NCBI GenBank assembly: GCA_014338405.1
Contig: JTDE01000272.1
Location: forward strand, 62,001-126,000
Direction: 5' to 3'
Length of the DNA stretch: 64,000 bases
Source: Paragonimus skrjabini miyazakii
Taxonomy: Eukaryota; Platyhelminthes; Trematoda; Plagiorchiida; Troglotrematidae
A program made the translations under genes and the position numbers. Below, one piece after another: positions 1-13,500 of the stretch; position 1 is the stretch's first letter, and every line of letters begins with the position of its first letter. The notes beneath the pieces are model-generated. The model worked only from the letters and a program-made list of their open reading frames with translations. It was not told the origin of the DNA and did no database searches.

Positions 1-1276
1 CAAGCGGTATATTTACATAAAAACAGAAGGCGATATTTTAGTGAATTTGATACCATTGCTATTATCAGCGCAGCAGGTTTTCTGAAAACAAGCACTGTGG
101 AACCTTGATCACGTTAATAATAATGGAACTTGTGATAAAGTGAGTATTGTGCTACTTTTTATTTGACCAAAGTTTGGAATAAGCTTATGTTGTAAAAAGG
201 TACATCAGCCTATCACGATCATTTGCTTATAAATACGTTCCTTGAACACATCCGAATGTACAGAATACATGTTACTTTTTTTCAGTCACAAACCGCTAAT
301 CAGCTATAGCGTATGAGGTAGAAGCATCATATGTGAACATTAGTTCGAACGGAATCCCTCAAGATCCCAGACCATGATCTCTTATTCTGATAGGAAAGTA
401 TCAAAGCTAACCATAATACACATTTTTCCGTAGATTTCTGATTTAATTCACGTACTGTGTCTGGTACTGCAAACATCTAACAAGGCTGATACAACCGACC
501 ATTACTACGCATAGGCTATTAAGATAAAGCGATCAGAAGATGATTCCCAGAGTTTTTTTTTCGTGCAAAGCAGACACTTGTTCGGTTGTATTCCGTCTAA
601 AAGTGATTTGCTGATTACCGCCCATGTAGGATGTGATATTTAAGTAAGGCGAAAATGTACTACCATACGTCTACTCTACTGTTATACACATATTCGCGGT
701 TTTAGCTTCTGTTTGCTTAAACCTCTTTTTGTATTCGGCAAAGCAGACTAAACGTCTGACGTACCGCTTAGCTGAGTTTCACAAACAGCAAATTATCTAT
801 TGGTTTTATAATACATCAATAATGGGCTATCTAGGTATCCATATAGTGAACGGCACACATTAAAGTGGCCAAGTCCTTGTCGTATAAAGCAAATTGACAG
901 GCGAAAAGTATCTTTCTTCCGTGCATACGCCGTGAGCTTTGTACTGTGCTCCACATATACTTCAAACAAATGGCCGTAAAATTTACTACATTTTTTCAAC
1001 CATACAACCGAGAGTTAACAGCGTGAACAATAACTGTCGTCTCATCCTGGTTATAAATTGGCATGGACGGCAAAATATTCTTCACCGTTTTGTATATCCA
1101 TGAAATACACATGCAACATTTTCAGTGAATTAGCCAATGAAAGCGTAAACTCATACCTTACTCAAATCCGATTGGCTCCCGCGTCCATGACAGCCATGAT
1201 GATAAGCAATGTTTCTCGTCAGCATAAAATCACCCGAATTGTGCGTTTCAGTAAATTAACCCAGAGCAAGGAGTGA
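1..1276 (+). other. 5' flank of the ZP gene
   Basis: No coding exon recognised. A TATA-like TTATAAATT lies at 1051-1059, about 220 bases before the ATG; this is a weak match in AT-rich DNA and no initiator or other promoter element supports it. The transcript start may lie further upstream or outside the window. Confidence 0.25.
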
Positions 1277-1511
1277 ATGTTTTGCTCCGATAAATTTATG
1301 CATATATTTTGTTTTCTATTCTGTCCAACTCTAATCCGATCAATCTGCGCAAATGAACATTTGGTTTACGCAGGCGCGTGCGCGTCTTACGATGATGAGT
1401 TCTGCTCCCGCCAGGTGGAAAATAGTATCTGCAATAAGCTTAAAAACGAGTGTTTTTGTCGCAAAGATTTTGTGGCCATTCGCGAAAATGGTAGAGTTAC
1501 ATGCAAGACGC
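1277..1511 (+). CDS. Exon 1: signal peptide and EB module 1
   Basis: Starts at the first ATG after an in-frame TGA at 1274-1276. The first 25 residues are hydrophobic (HIFCFLFCPTL) and end in a plausible signal-peptidase site near SICA. The mature part has six cysteines, ending with the CFC pair and a final TC, which is the EB/EGF-like spacing shared with the next three exons. The donor is GTGAGT at 1512, leaving phase 1. A second in-frame ATG lies at 1298 and is a less likely start. Confidence 0.75.
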
Positions 1512-4500
1512 GTGAGTTTCCTATTAAAACATAATTGCATTCTACATTGTCGTTACATATGCAAACTAATTTTGTTTCATGGATACGATCAAAACAAATA
1601 TGTTCATGTCTAAAATTAAGATACAAAGTCGATTGAAGATGTATCAACCATTTCGATTACTTTCATCAGGTAGTTAGCAAAATGGATGCAACTTTACCAA
1701 AACAGATATATCGCACGATATATATTGAAGTGTTTAAACAAAATGAAGTATCTATATAGAATGGCAAAATTAAATCAAATTTATGCACAACATAATCATT
1801 ATATTTAATTTATGGCGTTCAAACTGCCCACCAAATAACGGTAGTTAGAGACAACTCGGTAAACGCATGCTTTGACTTACGGACCGATTTCAACGTATTT
1901 GGCGCACAAATTAATTGTATTTCCACAGCAACAAATGTTTCTTTCTTTTGGATGCTCTCGTCGCTAAAATGCTAAAAAGAAGAAAAATTCAGCGAAGGAT
2001 TAAAAAAGATTATTAGTGAAAGTTTGTTCTTATGTGTTCAACTGAATTGAACTAGTTCGCAAAGATGTTTTGATCCCGGATTCTTCATATATTCGATATA
2101 ATCTGGTGACGAACAATTATGAGGTCGCTGCTGAATATCAAAGATTTAGGAGAATCGGCTTTTCTTGTAGACTGTTCCTATAAACTTTTTGAATTAAACC
2201 AATCTATTGAAACGAGAACTGGAAATCAGTTTACTGGATATTTTTGTTTCCAGTTTTTCTTGGACATATATTTCTTAACCAGAGAGTTTGTCTTAATCCG
2301 CGAAACTTCAGTCAATACAAGGAGTTGTAGATGGAGGCAGATAAACAATTTCCATATTTATACTAAACAGATATAAAAGGTAGGCAGTCAAAGATAACAA
2401 CAGAAATGTTTACAACTTAAACTCACAATAGCGATGTAGAAATGATCAGTTCCATGTGAGCTAACAAATGTCTGGACACAAATAGTCGAACGGCCAACTT
2501 AAAACAAGAGTATTTCGCGGGATACAAACGGTTTTAGTTTCTTGTTGTAGGACAAAGCATCAAGTGAAATTACTAAGTACAAAGTGCGCTGTACATATAC
2601 AAGACACAACGTAGTTGATGAAGTCAGGTTGTTCACACACTCTGTTGTCATCATTCGTTGCGTCATCATGCGCATCAGTAATTGGAACTTATGTTCTGAT
2701 CAGTAAGTTTGACAGCAACGTTTCCATTGCATATAGGTCAGCGCTTCTACAGGTGAACAGGTATCAATGACAGAATTTTTTTAAGACCGACGTATAACAA
2801 AAAATTACTCAGACTGCAGCGCACATGAAGTTCGTTACCTTACGTTTGATCATTCTTTCATTGCATATGCCTTGTACAGTTTGTTAAAACCATTAGTAAC
2901 CCGTCTAAAACTTGATGTTACGTCTCTCAGACGGGTGCGCCGAAATCCAGTTATTTTGAATATAGTCACTCAGTCACTTTTATTTCTTACGTGATAGCCC
3001 ACTTTTTCCATTTTTCCAGTGTTGACCGATTTGAAATGTCGTGTGGATCGTGACTGTGTGCATGTAAACCGGAGTAGTTGTCATCCCGGCGCTGGTTATT
3101 GTTCTTGTCCTGGAAGCACCACCTATGTGCCACAGTTACACGCTTGTCGTAAGTTTAAAAAATTGGAGTACCTCAGATGTTTTTAAGTCTGAATTACAAA
3201 ATAATTCTTTAGTTTCAAAATTGGTCCATTTTATACAACATAATGACAGGAAATTTAGTACTAACGTCTGGTCTGTTCTTTTAGTTGTTATTGAGTTTAT
3301 GTTAAACAAAATATGCATACATTACTTTCATTCAACATGTCGGGTTTGTCAATAGCCATTGCACTTTGTTGGAAAATAAAGCATTTCTGGTTGAGTTTAT
3401 GCTTGAGAACTTACTTTCCATTAAAGTAAGGGACACTGTTCAAACTTAAACAGTTCCCACATTTACTCTGATTAACTGTAAACTGCGACTGATAAATAAT
3501 CGCAGTAATCCGTTTGACTAATGTTAGAACAATGGTGAATAACATCCATGAAAATAACATCTTTATTCTGTTGTTACTGTTCACTGCCATAGTTTTACTG
3601 ACCAAGAGGGTTACGTTACAGGTGTATAAGTTACTGCCGCAGAAAATCAACTGCTGTTATGCGGAAAGCGAATATTTACAAGAGAGAGGTTGTTTTTAAA
3701 CCCTTATTTCCCAGCCAAACATGAAAAATTCGTCTTCACATTTTCTTGAGATCAGAAGTCGGATCCGGAGTTAATGTTGTCTGATAAGAACTAAGTTCCA
3801 GAATACTGTTATTTTGTTCTTAAGCCAAAAATTATTTACAATAAATCTTTCAGATGAAAATTGCTTGCGTTTTTTTAATAGTCTTGAAACCGTCGGCTGA
3901 GACTATAAGCATTCAATGAAATAGACATCATCAATAACTGTCTAAACCTGCCACGATGATTAATGCTCATCTCTTGCAACCCGAACCTATATTCCTATGT
4001 TAATGCATTAAAAAACATTTCAACTGCATATGCTAGTATTCTACTTCAGAATGTTTTTAATAATTTTATGAAGGAAACCGCATTGAATACACTCGTGATA
4101 CAGTGTGTGAAACCTGTCACCAGGCTGGGGGAGTCTGCTTTTTATATGAAAAGTATGAGTTGTTTGCAGATGAATTAAGGTGAGTTATATTGCACCTTCC
4201 GTGTATTCTGTTCACTGTTTTTATACCCCGTAACCTCTGTTCAACGTTTGGTCAACTTAATTATAAGAATCACAAAACAGCGTGAGTAGTGAAGCGGTTT
4301 TAGAGTCAACTGATAATTTTCAACACATATTTCAGTTCTTCTGAACAGCTCGATGCATTTGACGACATACAACTGCAAAAGGTTTGTATGAATTGTTTCG
4401 TTAAATACATGTCACTAAGTGGCGTACAATCGACAATTAGAGCGTGTAACTTCATCCAGTCATAAACATTTTGAACACGGTGGTATGGACCAACCAAAGT

Positions 4501-7500
4501 AACCCGAGGTGTCTACAGTTTGCTCACAACTGAGAAGGGTTCGCATACTGTATATTTAGTGAAACATGTAATAAAGCTATGCTACTAACAACCACATTTT
4601 GTAACACTGTATAATTTCGTTGTTCTAGCGTATTTTCTAACTTCGCAAACTATGTTCACTAGACAACTTACAATTCTTATGTTAAAACATGTCGCCGCGT
4701 TTTTCCACTTCTCAACAGTAAAGAAAAAATAAACCGAGTTCCGTAGCCTCTGAATGATATAGATTGTGCTCAAGATATAATACTCATATTTTACGCCTCA
4801 CGCATTTTCCAATCGGTTAAATCATGCACCTATGAGCATTTTTTCTTGCATTGTGGGACAATCCCGGATGAAAAAAGATACGTGTTCTTCAGAATATTTT
4901 ATGATAAAACTTAGCGATCCAACGGGCAGTCTCGAGTTTGAAAACGAGAGCGCTCGGGGACTTGATTATGAAGGCATATGAGAAGGTCGCATGCATCCAC
5001 GTCGATGAATGCTCCACTACGATGATGTTCTGATGTTATGTGGCTAACTTTTTCGGTTCAGTGAGAGTGCGCATCAGCCAAATAGAATTAAGCATCGTTC
5101 ATCGTCCAAGAGCGAATAAACATCACAAAACGTGCTGCCTTGGAAAAAGTTTGAGACCGGCGACAATTTACTCATATCATCGTAATATAAAAGTACGAAC
5201 AACTTAATATTTGGGCAATTATTCTTTGTTTTGATCACAGTCTCAGAAAGCGAGACCACTGGCAGAAGCGAGTGTGTTCTAAAGTTCAACAGGTTCAAGT
5301 CGTCTGCGTCCTTCACAGTTAATCTCTCACTGATCACTGTCCACCACGCTGATGATGCACGCTTCCTTAGTACAACTGCAAGCTTTTTTTCATGACCGCA
5401 TAAAAATGACAGCAATTCCAACTGCAATCCCTCTTTCAATAAGAACTTTATTGGAAACAATTACTTTCATCTTATTATCTCATTGCGCCGAGTCCAAAAA
5501 AGCTGATTCTTATAAAAACTCCTGTATTTTTCAAAGAAAGCAGTAATGTTTTGTCTTATATGATGTATTATGCAGAAAGTGCAATAAAATGGTTGCTTAT
5601 AACATATACCTTGTTAGTAATAGAACATCCTCGATTTCAGGTACAATCAAAACCGTATTGGTTGTGTTTGCTCGGGAATGGGCCGATTTACTCGAATCAA
5701 AACACAAAATTGGACCTCAGATATTTGTTCTGGAGAACTGGGTAAGTACCACATGTTACTATATTGCGGCTCATATGTCACACACCAACCGGCACATACA
5801 AGAACGACCTTGTGCTTTATGTGATCAAGTAACATTTGGTCACATTTACAAATAAATATTGCTTTCTTGGAACACCAAAATGATTGGGTTATTTAGATAA
5901 ACCGTATAAATCAAAACTTCTACAGCACTCAATTATGTCCCTTTAAGACATATTTATAAACTCCGAATAATTTTCAACATTAATCAGTGGAAGATAATGT
6001 TTCAGCCTCTGAGATAATAAGCATGTTGTGACCTTAAAACTTGTCACACTGATTAGTTCACGGTTTAACAAGTTACCCTTACTGTAGTAAATAACACCAA
6101 TATAGCAATGACATTATCATCTTATATCTGGCAAAGTGGACGATTTTCATCAATCTTTATTGGCTTTCAAAGTCGCTGATGGCGGCCGTTTAACCCGAAT
6201 AATCTTAAGAGCATTTTTGTTTATTTTCAAAATAAACTTATTTTAAGAGTCACCCAGTGCGATATAGGTTTCTGATAAACATCCGACCATGTTGTGGTTC
6301 AAAAGTGTCTCTGGGGACAACGATTTAAACAACCCTGTACATGTCAGAAATGTTCCACCTAAAATAACGGAGCGCATATATGCTCGCAATAAACAAAATG
6401 AGACAAACGTTTTGTTGCACTTATGAACTGACCCACGAGTCAGAGTACTAAAATTTCTTCCACCCAAGACGAAAATACAAAATTGAATGGCAGGGGACTA
6501 AAACCGCTTGACAGTCGTGCTGCCATGTCATTGACCGTAATTGTTGAGTTCTTGTGACATTTTGCGTAAAAAGTTCGTTTATTCATCCGAATATGCGCAG
6601 ATACTGGACAGCCATTCGTGAACAGGAAATTAATTATTGACCATTGTGCACATACGTGTAATCAAAACAGAATTTCTTTATCCGCTTTGGGATGATAAGT
6701 ATAACGTCAACTGTAAAAAATGTTTTCTAATATTTTATTCTTTGCGAACTATAATGTTTAAAGTATTAATTTCATATCTGCCGAAATCTAAAAAAAGCAT
6801 TAATGAAAGGTTTGTTAAGTTGCATGTGTCAATATCCTTCATATTCCGAATAATTTTACGCATAAAGTAATGTGATAAATTGCCTTTTAAACAAAACCGA
6901 AATGACAGCCAGTTCTGATGAGAATCTTTGAAAAATTTGCCGGACATCATATATGATATTTTGCAAACGTTAGTTTTGACCCAATAATTGTAATGTGAAC
7001 TTTGCCTTCATTTTTTAGTCGATATTGGATTTCCGTGCGATGAAAAAACTTCATTTTGTCGTTCAAAAAATGCTGTTTGTCGTTCGCTGAATCCAACTCA
7101 TTTCACTCAGTCATCGCAGTCGACTATCTGGCCCAAACATACTGAGGAGATTGGCGAACAGGTGCACCATTCAAGAGACATATCTGTATGTCAGTGCAAA
7201 GAAAATACTGTTTCTGTGTACCAGAAAACTCTGGACTATTTTGAGTGCTGTGAGTTGGACGTTTTACAGAGACACACGCCAAATTCAGCACCAGTTGTTC
7301 AGTCCTATGCTGTTTTTACCGTGTTTGAATAATGGTAGGCGATTGTTTAATAATTCACATAAACAGTATTCTGGTTGCCCATAGGCAATAAAATAAATCA
7401 CTAAATATATCCCACTAGTTTCAGTCAATAATGACGTGACACTGTTGAGTAGTTTTGTGATATACCTAACCCAGCCTGGCTGAGGTCAGTTGGATTGTAA

Positions 7501-10500
7501 CGAACGCCTTAATTACTGCATCAGATATTACCCTCTAATGTAAGTATATCCAGCTCAACACATATGCAAGCTCAGAACAGCTGAACAAAACGGAAATGAC
7601 CTCAAAACCAGTAATTTGTTTTGAACTTTTAACTCAACAACTGAGCTTCATTGAAGGTATGATTGCATGAAAGTTTCCAACGGATTTTTCGCACTTTCTG
7701 TCCATGACGAAGTAAGTACAGCGTCGTTGTAAAACTTTGAAGAAATTCTTTCCGTTTCTTTATCACTATGTCGTAAAAAGTTTGAGCGAATAACAACGGA
7801 TTCAGAAGATTGTCCAATTTCAAACGTGGATTAATAAAATGAGTCGCATGTTTCTCGACAAATCCTTTGCTATTTCGGGCAACATAATTTAAAAAAGTAA
7901 GCAATAGCTGAGTTCTAACTAGAAAAGAGAACAGGGCACTTCAACATGGAATAATGTCCGCCAATGAGAATGAGAAGGCACATGAGGAGTGCACTGATTC
8001 GTATTTCCATTCACTTGCACAACAATTATATTTTGTCACACGAAATCCTCTAACTGCAGTATCGGTCCATTACATGTGCACTTACCATTTTCCTCACAAT
8101 TGATTCTAAAAAGGAAAGTCTAAAATTATTCCTAGGAATAATATAATAAAAAATTCAGACCCGTGAATCAGCTCCACAAATAGGGCCTCGGTATGATGCA
8201 TTCGAAATAATGACAGTGTACACATCATGTTGATAGAGTCCAGTCACCTGTGTTACCAGAAGTATTCAATGTTCCCTGGAGAAAATTAAAGCAAAGTTGT
8301 TGAAACGTTTTATTAATGAAACATAATTTGTCTGAAAGGTACATTGCTGTCATATGATTCGTCATCCTTTATATACCTGCTACTTACTGCTTAAATTCTT
8401 CAGTGCTGATGATTGACACAAGACTATTGAGCTCTCCTAGTAAAAGTCTACTAGGCTGAGCGTCCAGCCTACCATCCATGTTGTTCTTGCTTGTAGTCAC
8501 AATAATCGTTTGTGCTTATTCTCTCGTTGGGTTTGTCATCACGGTGGGATCCTCGACCAATTGTCAGCTAACCTGGTTAAACTACGATGGTTAGCCGCAT
8601 AAACAGCTAATGTTTTAAAATGTTATTCAAGATAGGACCAACTTTACGTTGCTTGTGAAGGCGTTTACGGGGTGATAAGATAGCCGAAATCGCATCGGTT
8701 ACTCAGGAACATGAAACTCCTTGTTGATGTATACGACTATATAACAGCAGCGGCTTGAAAAGGTGCAAATTGGTTCCGGCAGATGGCTCCGACTGTCATT
8801 CGACGCCATTTTTATCATAAGTTTTTTGGCTCAAACACAAGTAACTGTGAGGCACTGCACAGAATTTCTGGTCACAAAGGCAGATCACTAAAAACTGTAT
8901 AATCCGACATTCCTAAGGATGCACTTTACTAGAGTATACTTATGCTTGTGAAAGATGCTATAGTCCTTTCTAACATACTTTTATTGATTCAGTTCCAAAG
9001 TTGGCTCATGTGGCCGCAGAATGTGATGCATGCACTCAACGTAACGGAGAATGCTACGACCATAATGGAGACGGTGTTGGCGACGGATGTAAATGCCCCT
9101 CGGATAGGTCTACAATGACAAGCCGCAAAGAATCTGCCGAAAACGTTTGTGCTCAAATGCACGGTAAGGAGAATAACTTTACTACCTTAGTGACTGCTGA
9201 TTAGCCAAACTGTGTTCGTTCGGGTTGAGTAAGCAGCCCAAACATTTTAACATAAATTGGCTCATTTAAATAGGATATCAATAAATCCTAACTGACATTG
9301 TTTTTTGGAGTAATATGTTACATTCTGACAATAATTGAGACAAGATGTTTTGCAACATACAAGACAGATATCAGAATTGAAACGCCAGAGTTAAAATGAG
9401 CTAAAGTGCATGCTTCTGTACACTGATCGTAAGCAGTTGAGACTACATTTGTGTGATATAATTCAGTCGGTGCAGTTGTTGATCTCAAGGTGATCCCATG
9501 AGCCCGAATACTCATCTCCCAGTTCAGATGATATTGTATTTCATGTGTTAACAGATCAGTCAAACCAGACCACTTGGTATCTCTTTGTTTTTTTGGCAGT
9601 ACTTGCGGTTATGTGTAGAAATGTTATTCAGTCAGTCCCGCTTCATCTATATTCAATGTAGGAAATCTTGTTTTCCTCAACAGGTAAATTGGTTTCGCGG
9701 CACCTACTTGTGTCTTTTCAAGATAAAAGCCTTTCTCCTTAACTTTTTTTGAGTGCTCAATAAAAGCATTTGTAACGAAGTGATAGAAAAATTATTTCCG
9801 ATAATTCTTTTTCAAACTAAAAAAATTACACGGGTTTCATCAAAGCGTTTCAAGTATCATACCGCATAACTCAAGGAATGATATTAAAAGCGACCGCTAT
9901 ATTCCACAAAATTAGTTAGATGTCGACTAAACGCTGACTGGTTGTTACATCATATTGTCAGCACCAGATGTTTTTGTAAATTTGGAGCGGTTATGATTGA
10001 TCGATGGCCAGAAAATTTGCAAGGAACGAACGAAACTTCCTATGAGAACGCAGGTCGGGATTTTGTGATGTGGCTACAGCCGACTCGCTGACGGTCTGTA
10101 TTAAATTCATTGGTTACAACCCGAGATGCTTTCATGACGTTTATTCTATGGTTGCCAATCTAGTCGTATGTCATCTGGACCTCCGGTCACTTGACGCCTG
10201 AAAATGGAACACTGTTTGATTCCTTTTCCGCAAGTTGCAATAAAACGTTGAAAGTTAAGTACTCGCTCGTCGTATGGCTGTATAACAATAAATAAGTCGT
10301 AAACTAGTCGATGGTATACAAGATGTCCACCAATGATCTGCTAAAACTAGTATTCTGTCTTGCCTAAGAATACGTTTGTCATCCATAGACTCACATGCTA
10401 TCTCACCAGATTGTTGACACCGCCCGCCGTTGTAAATGAACTGAACGCTGAGGACGTACGGCGAAAGTAGTTCGTGCAAGTCTATTTTTTGCAGTCCGCA

Positions 10501-13500
10501 CCTATACTGCTACCTTGGCGAGGTGGTCGGGTTTGTGTGGCATTTTGATCCGGCGGGCTATGTCGACTAGGACTCCGATCTTTCCTGGTGCAACCTTGTC
10601 AGACAGGCCAAAGGGGAGCAGTCAGACGAAAAGCAGTTACATTCATAGGATTGTATATCGCACTAGTGACTGCGTAGGAGTGCTTAGGTAGCGAGGCGCG
10701 ATACTATCAGCATACAGCAGAACTATTTTCATAGTTGTGGCACTGCTGTCTTCCGTATCAAGAAGAAGGGGGTTAGAAAATGTACCCTCACACAAAGAGC
10801 ACTCCGATCGCCCAAAGGTTGATCGTAACCGCTGAAGTATTCTTTAATACGGTCGAAAAACATCTGGTATCACCCAAAAGCTTAATGTAGCTTCGAGTAC
10901 ATCAACTGCGCGCAGCAGTGCTCAGAATGGGACATCAATGTTTTATTTACTGCGCCCTCGGGCTAAGCAAGCCCCTCACTAAGAAAGGGAGTCAGATTCT
11001 TGAGTCATTGGCTCCGGGTGGGGTCCCCCAAGAAAACCCTATATCCTGTTGTCTCGTAGGTCAGACCATTGAATCAGAGACTCGGGGTGGGGTCTCTCAA
11101 CTCAACCCCCTTCCGTGGCATAAACGACCGGGAGGTACCAGAAGTTATCGTTCTTCCGACAGTGATATTATTCATCCAACACAACTTCCTCCTATTATTT
11201 CACGCTCCATGTCTTCTGCATTCCATGTGTCTTCGGGCGATAATTGTTTTCTGAGGCCAGGACAACTGGTAAACATTGGCGGTCAGCAAGCTGCTTTGGC
11301 AAGTACTCTCCCAAGTCTGGGTATTGATGTGTGCTGCGTATCGGAGACGCGAGTCTACGATTCTAGCACGGTTATCCAATTGAGCTCACCTCCAGGTAAC
11401 TGTCGATCCAAGCGCTTCTATATCAGGGTTTCTGCTGGCGCCGAGGCTGAATCTCGAGGTCAAGCTGGGGTGAGAATCGCACTGAGTTCCAGAGCGGAGC
11501 AATGCTTGCTCGATTGGATCCCAGTGAACAGTCGCTTGTGCGCTGTCAGACTCAATACATCGGTAAAAGTCTGTCGACGCATGTCAGAAAGGCGTTGTGT
11601 ATACAGTATATCAGTGTACGCTCCATTAGATAGCTGTTCGGATGCTACCAAGGATGCGTTCTATGACACCTCTGTTGACCTTCTGAGGCAAACTAGAGAC
11701 TCAGATATCATCATATTAGCGGGCGATTTTAATGTTCAGCTCGGTCGTCATTCTTCGGATGAGAAGCGGCTAGGAGGTATGTTTGGTGTCCGAGCACAAC
11801 GCACAGACAACGGCGAAGGACTACTACAGCTGTGCGCATCCCACAGTCTGGATATTTCGAGCACCGCATTCCAACACAAGAAGAAGCACTGTGTTACTTG
11901 GAGACCTCCGTTTGCTTCTCAGCCGTGAACACAGTTAGATCATATAGAAGTCAGTTACACGTGGCGCCACTCTGTTAAGGACTTTCGTGTCTTTTGGAGC
12001 AACCACGTGAACTCGGACCATTCTGTTGTGCGTGCCCGTTTTGTTTTTTTGATTTGCCCGGAGGACATACGCTCGTAACTGCAAGGTACTTAACTGGCAT
12101 TCGAGCGATGTGGGTGTAAAGAACGCTTACCCGGAGGCGTTGGTGAATAAGTTGCCCAGTTTCAGTCAGATGAAGGATTCTAACGAACACTGGGAACAAA
12201 TCGCCGCAGCTATGAAAGCATGCTGTGAAGAGGTATGTTTCGGAGTAGGTGTTCACTTGCGACAGAACTGGGTTTCCGTCACGTCGATAAACCTCATGAA
12301 CAAGCATCGCTTGATCCCACCTGGTTCTGAATATGGTAACGACCGTCGAGAACTTAAACGCCAGCTGAATAAAAGCTCGCGCAAAGACCGCGAGCATTAC
12401 TTGTCGAACAATCGAAAGAGATGGGAAAGGCGTTTTTATCTGGGAATAGCAGAAGGCATTTTTCCTTAATCCATGGTTGTACTGGCTGTCGAATGGGCGT
12501 AAGTGAGATCCTATGTGAAAAAGATGGTTCAATTATTACCGATCAATGGCGCCGACTTGAAAGGTGGGCTATACAGTTCAGCTGACCTCAACCACACCCT
12601 GTGGATTACGGAGCACGAATTGTCAGTTATTGCGTTCCAGACAGCCCTCCGTCGGAAATAGAATTGGTTCTGGAGCTCAAGTTATCAAAGCGTAATAAGG
12701 CTCCTGGTCCAGACCTCTTCCCTCCTTCTGTTTTCAAGGATGGTGGGGAGAGGTTGATATCAGAACTGACAAAACTCCTCCAGACGATCTAGGAGACTGA
12801 AGAGGTACCTCATGATTAGTCCCTATCAACAGCCATTCCTGTTTTCAAAAAAAGCCCGACCTCAATGTGACAACCACAGAGGCATCAGTTTGGTGTCTAC
12901 TGCGTCCAAGTTACTCACTGGCCTCATTTTACGTCGACTCACTAAGCCCGGAGAAAGCCAGAAACGTAAAGAACAGGCAGGATTCCGATCTGGTCGAGGG
13001 TGCATTGATCATATTTTTACCTTGCAACGATCAATTGGTCAATTAATCACGTTCCACAGCTTGCGATGGTTGGGTCACGTACTCCGTATGTCGTCTAATC
13101 GTTTACCGTACCGGGCATTATATGCTGAGGCCACCAACAGTTGGGTAAAACCTCGTGGTGGTCAAGCAACAACGTGGTCACAAAATATGAAGACCTTGAC
13201 TGCTCCACTGAGCGAAGTGGGTAGGTGTCGCCTGCCTGGATGGGGTCCTCGTAATCACTCAAACCGCTGGTTGGAGACGCTATTCGAGATGGCGGTGTGT
13301 CGCAGTCAATAGCGTGCTTGTATCCGTGCCATTTCTATTTCTTCTGCTGAAACTTTTTTAATTTCCAACCTTCTTAGCAACGTTTTCTTCTGGGATATTC
13401 TACGAAACTGTTGAATTAAGCGGCAGCCTGAGTCACAGTGCTCTCTGGTCAGGATCATGGCTACTATGATGATAATGATGAATTTTTGCAGTCGAACTAT

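Larger units (their letters stand above)
10500..13480 (+). mobile_element. LINE (APE/RT non-LTR retrotransposon), copy 1, defective
   Basis: In order: a GC-richer 5' region (10500-10917), an apurinic endonuclease domain (about 11240-12040), a linker (12110-12469), part of the reverse transcriptase (12601-13035), then a jump to the C-terminal segment (13057-13310), and a short ATG/ATA-rich tail near 13457-13485. The RT palm with the catalytic Asp pair is missing between QLITF and LRWLGHVLRM. Stops and frame changes mark it as dead. Copy 2 at 57.7-60.6 kb shares the 5' region, endonuclease and C-terminal segment. Both lie in the + orientation. Confidence 0.85.

Noticed and set aside
5074..5460. 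128-codon minus-strand open frame in intron 2
   Set aside because: No recognisable domain, splice signals or repeats; length within chance expectation for 64 kb.
11975..12532. 185-codon minus-strand open frame
   Set aside because: Antisense shadow of the LINE endonuclease end and linker.
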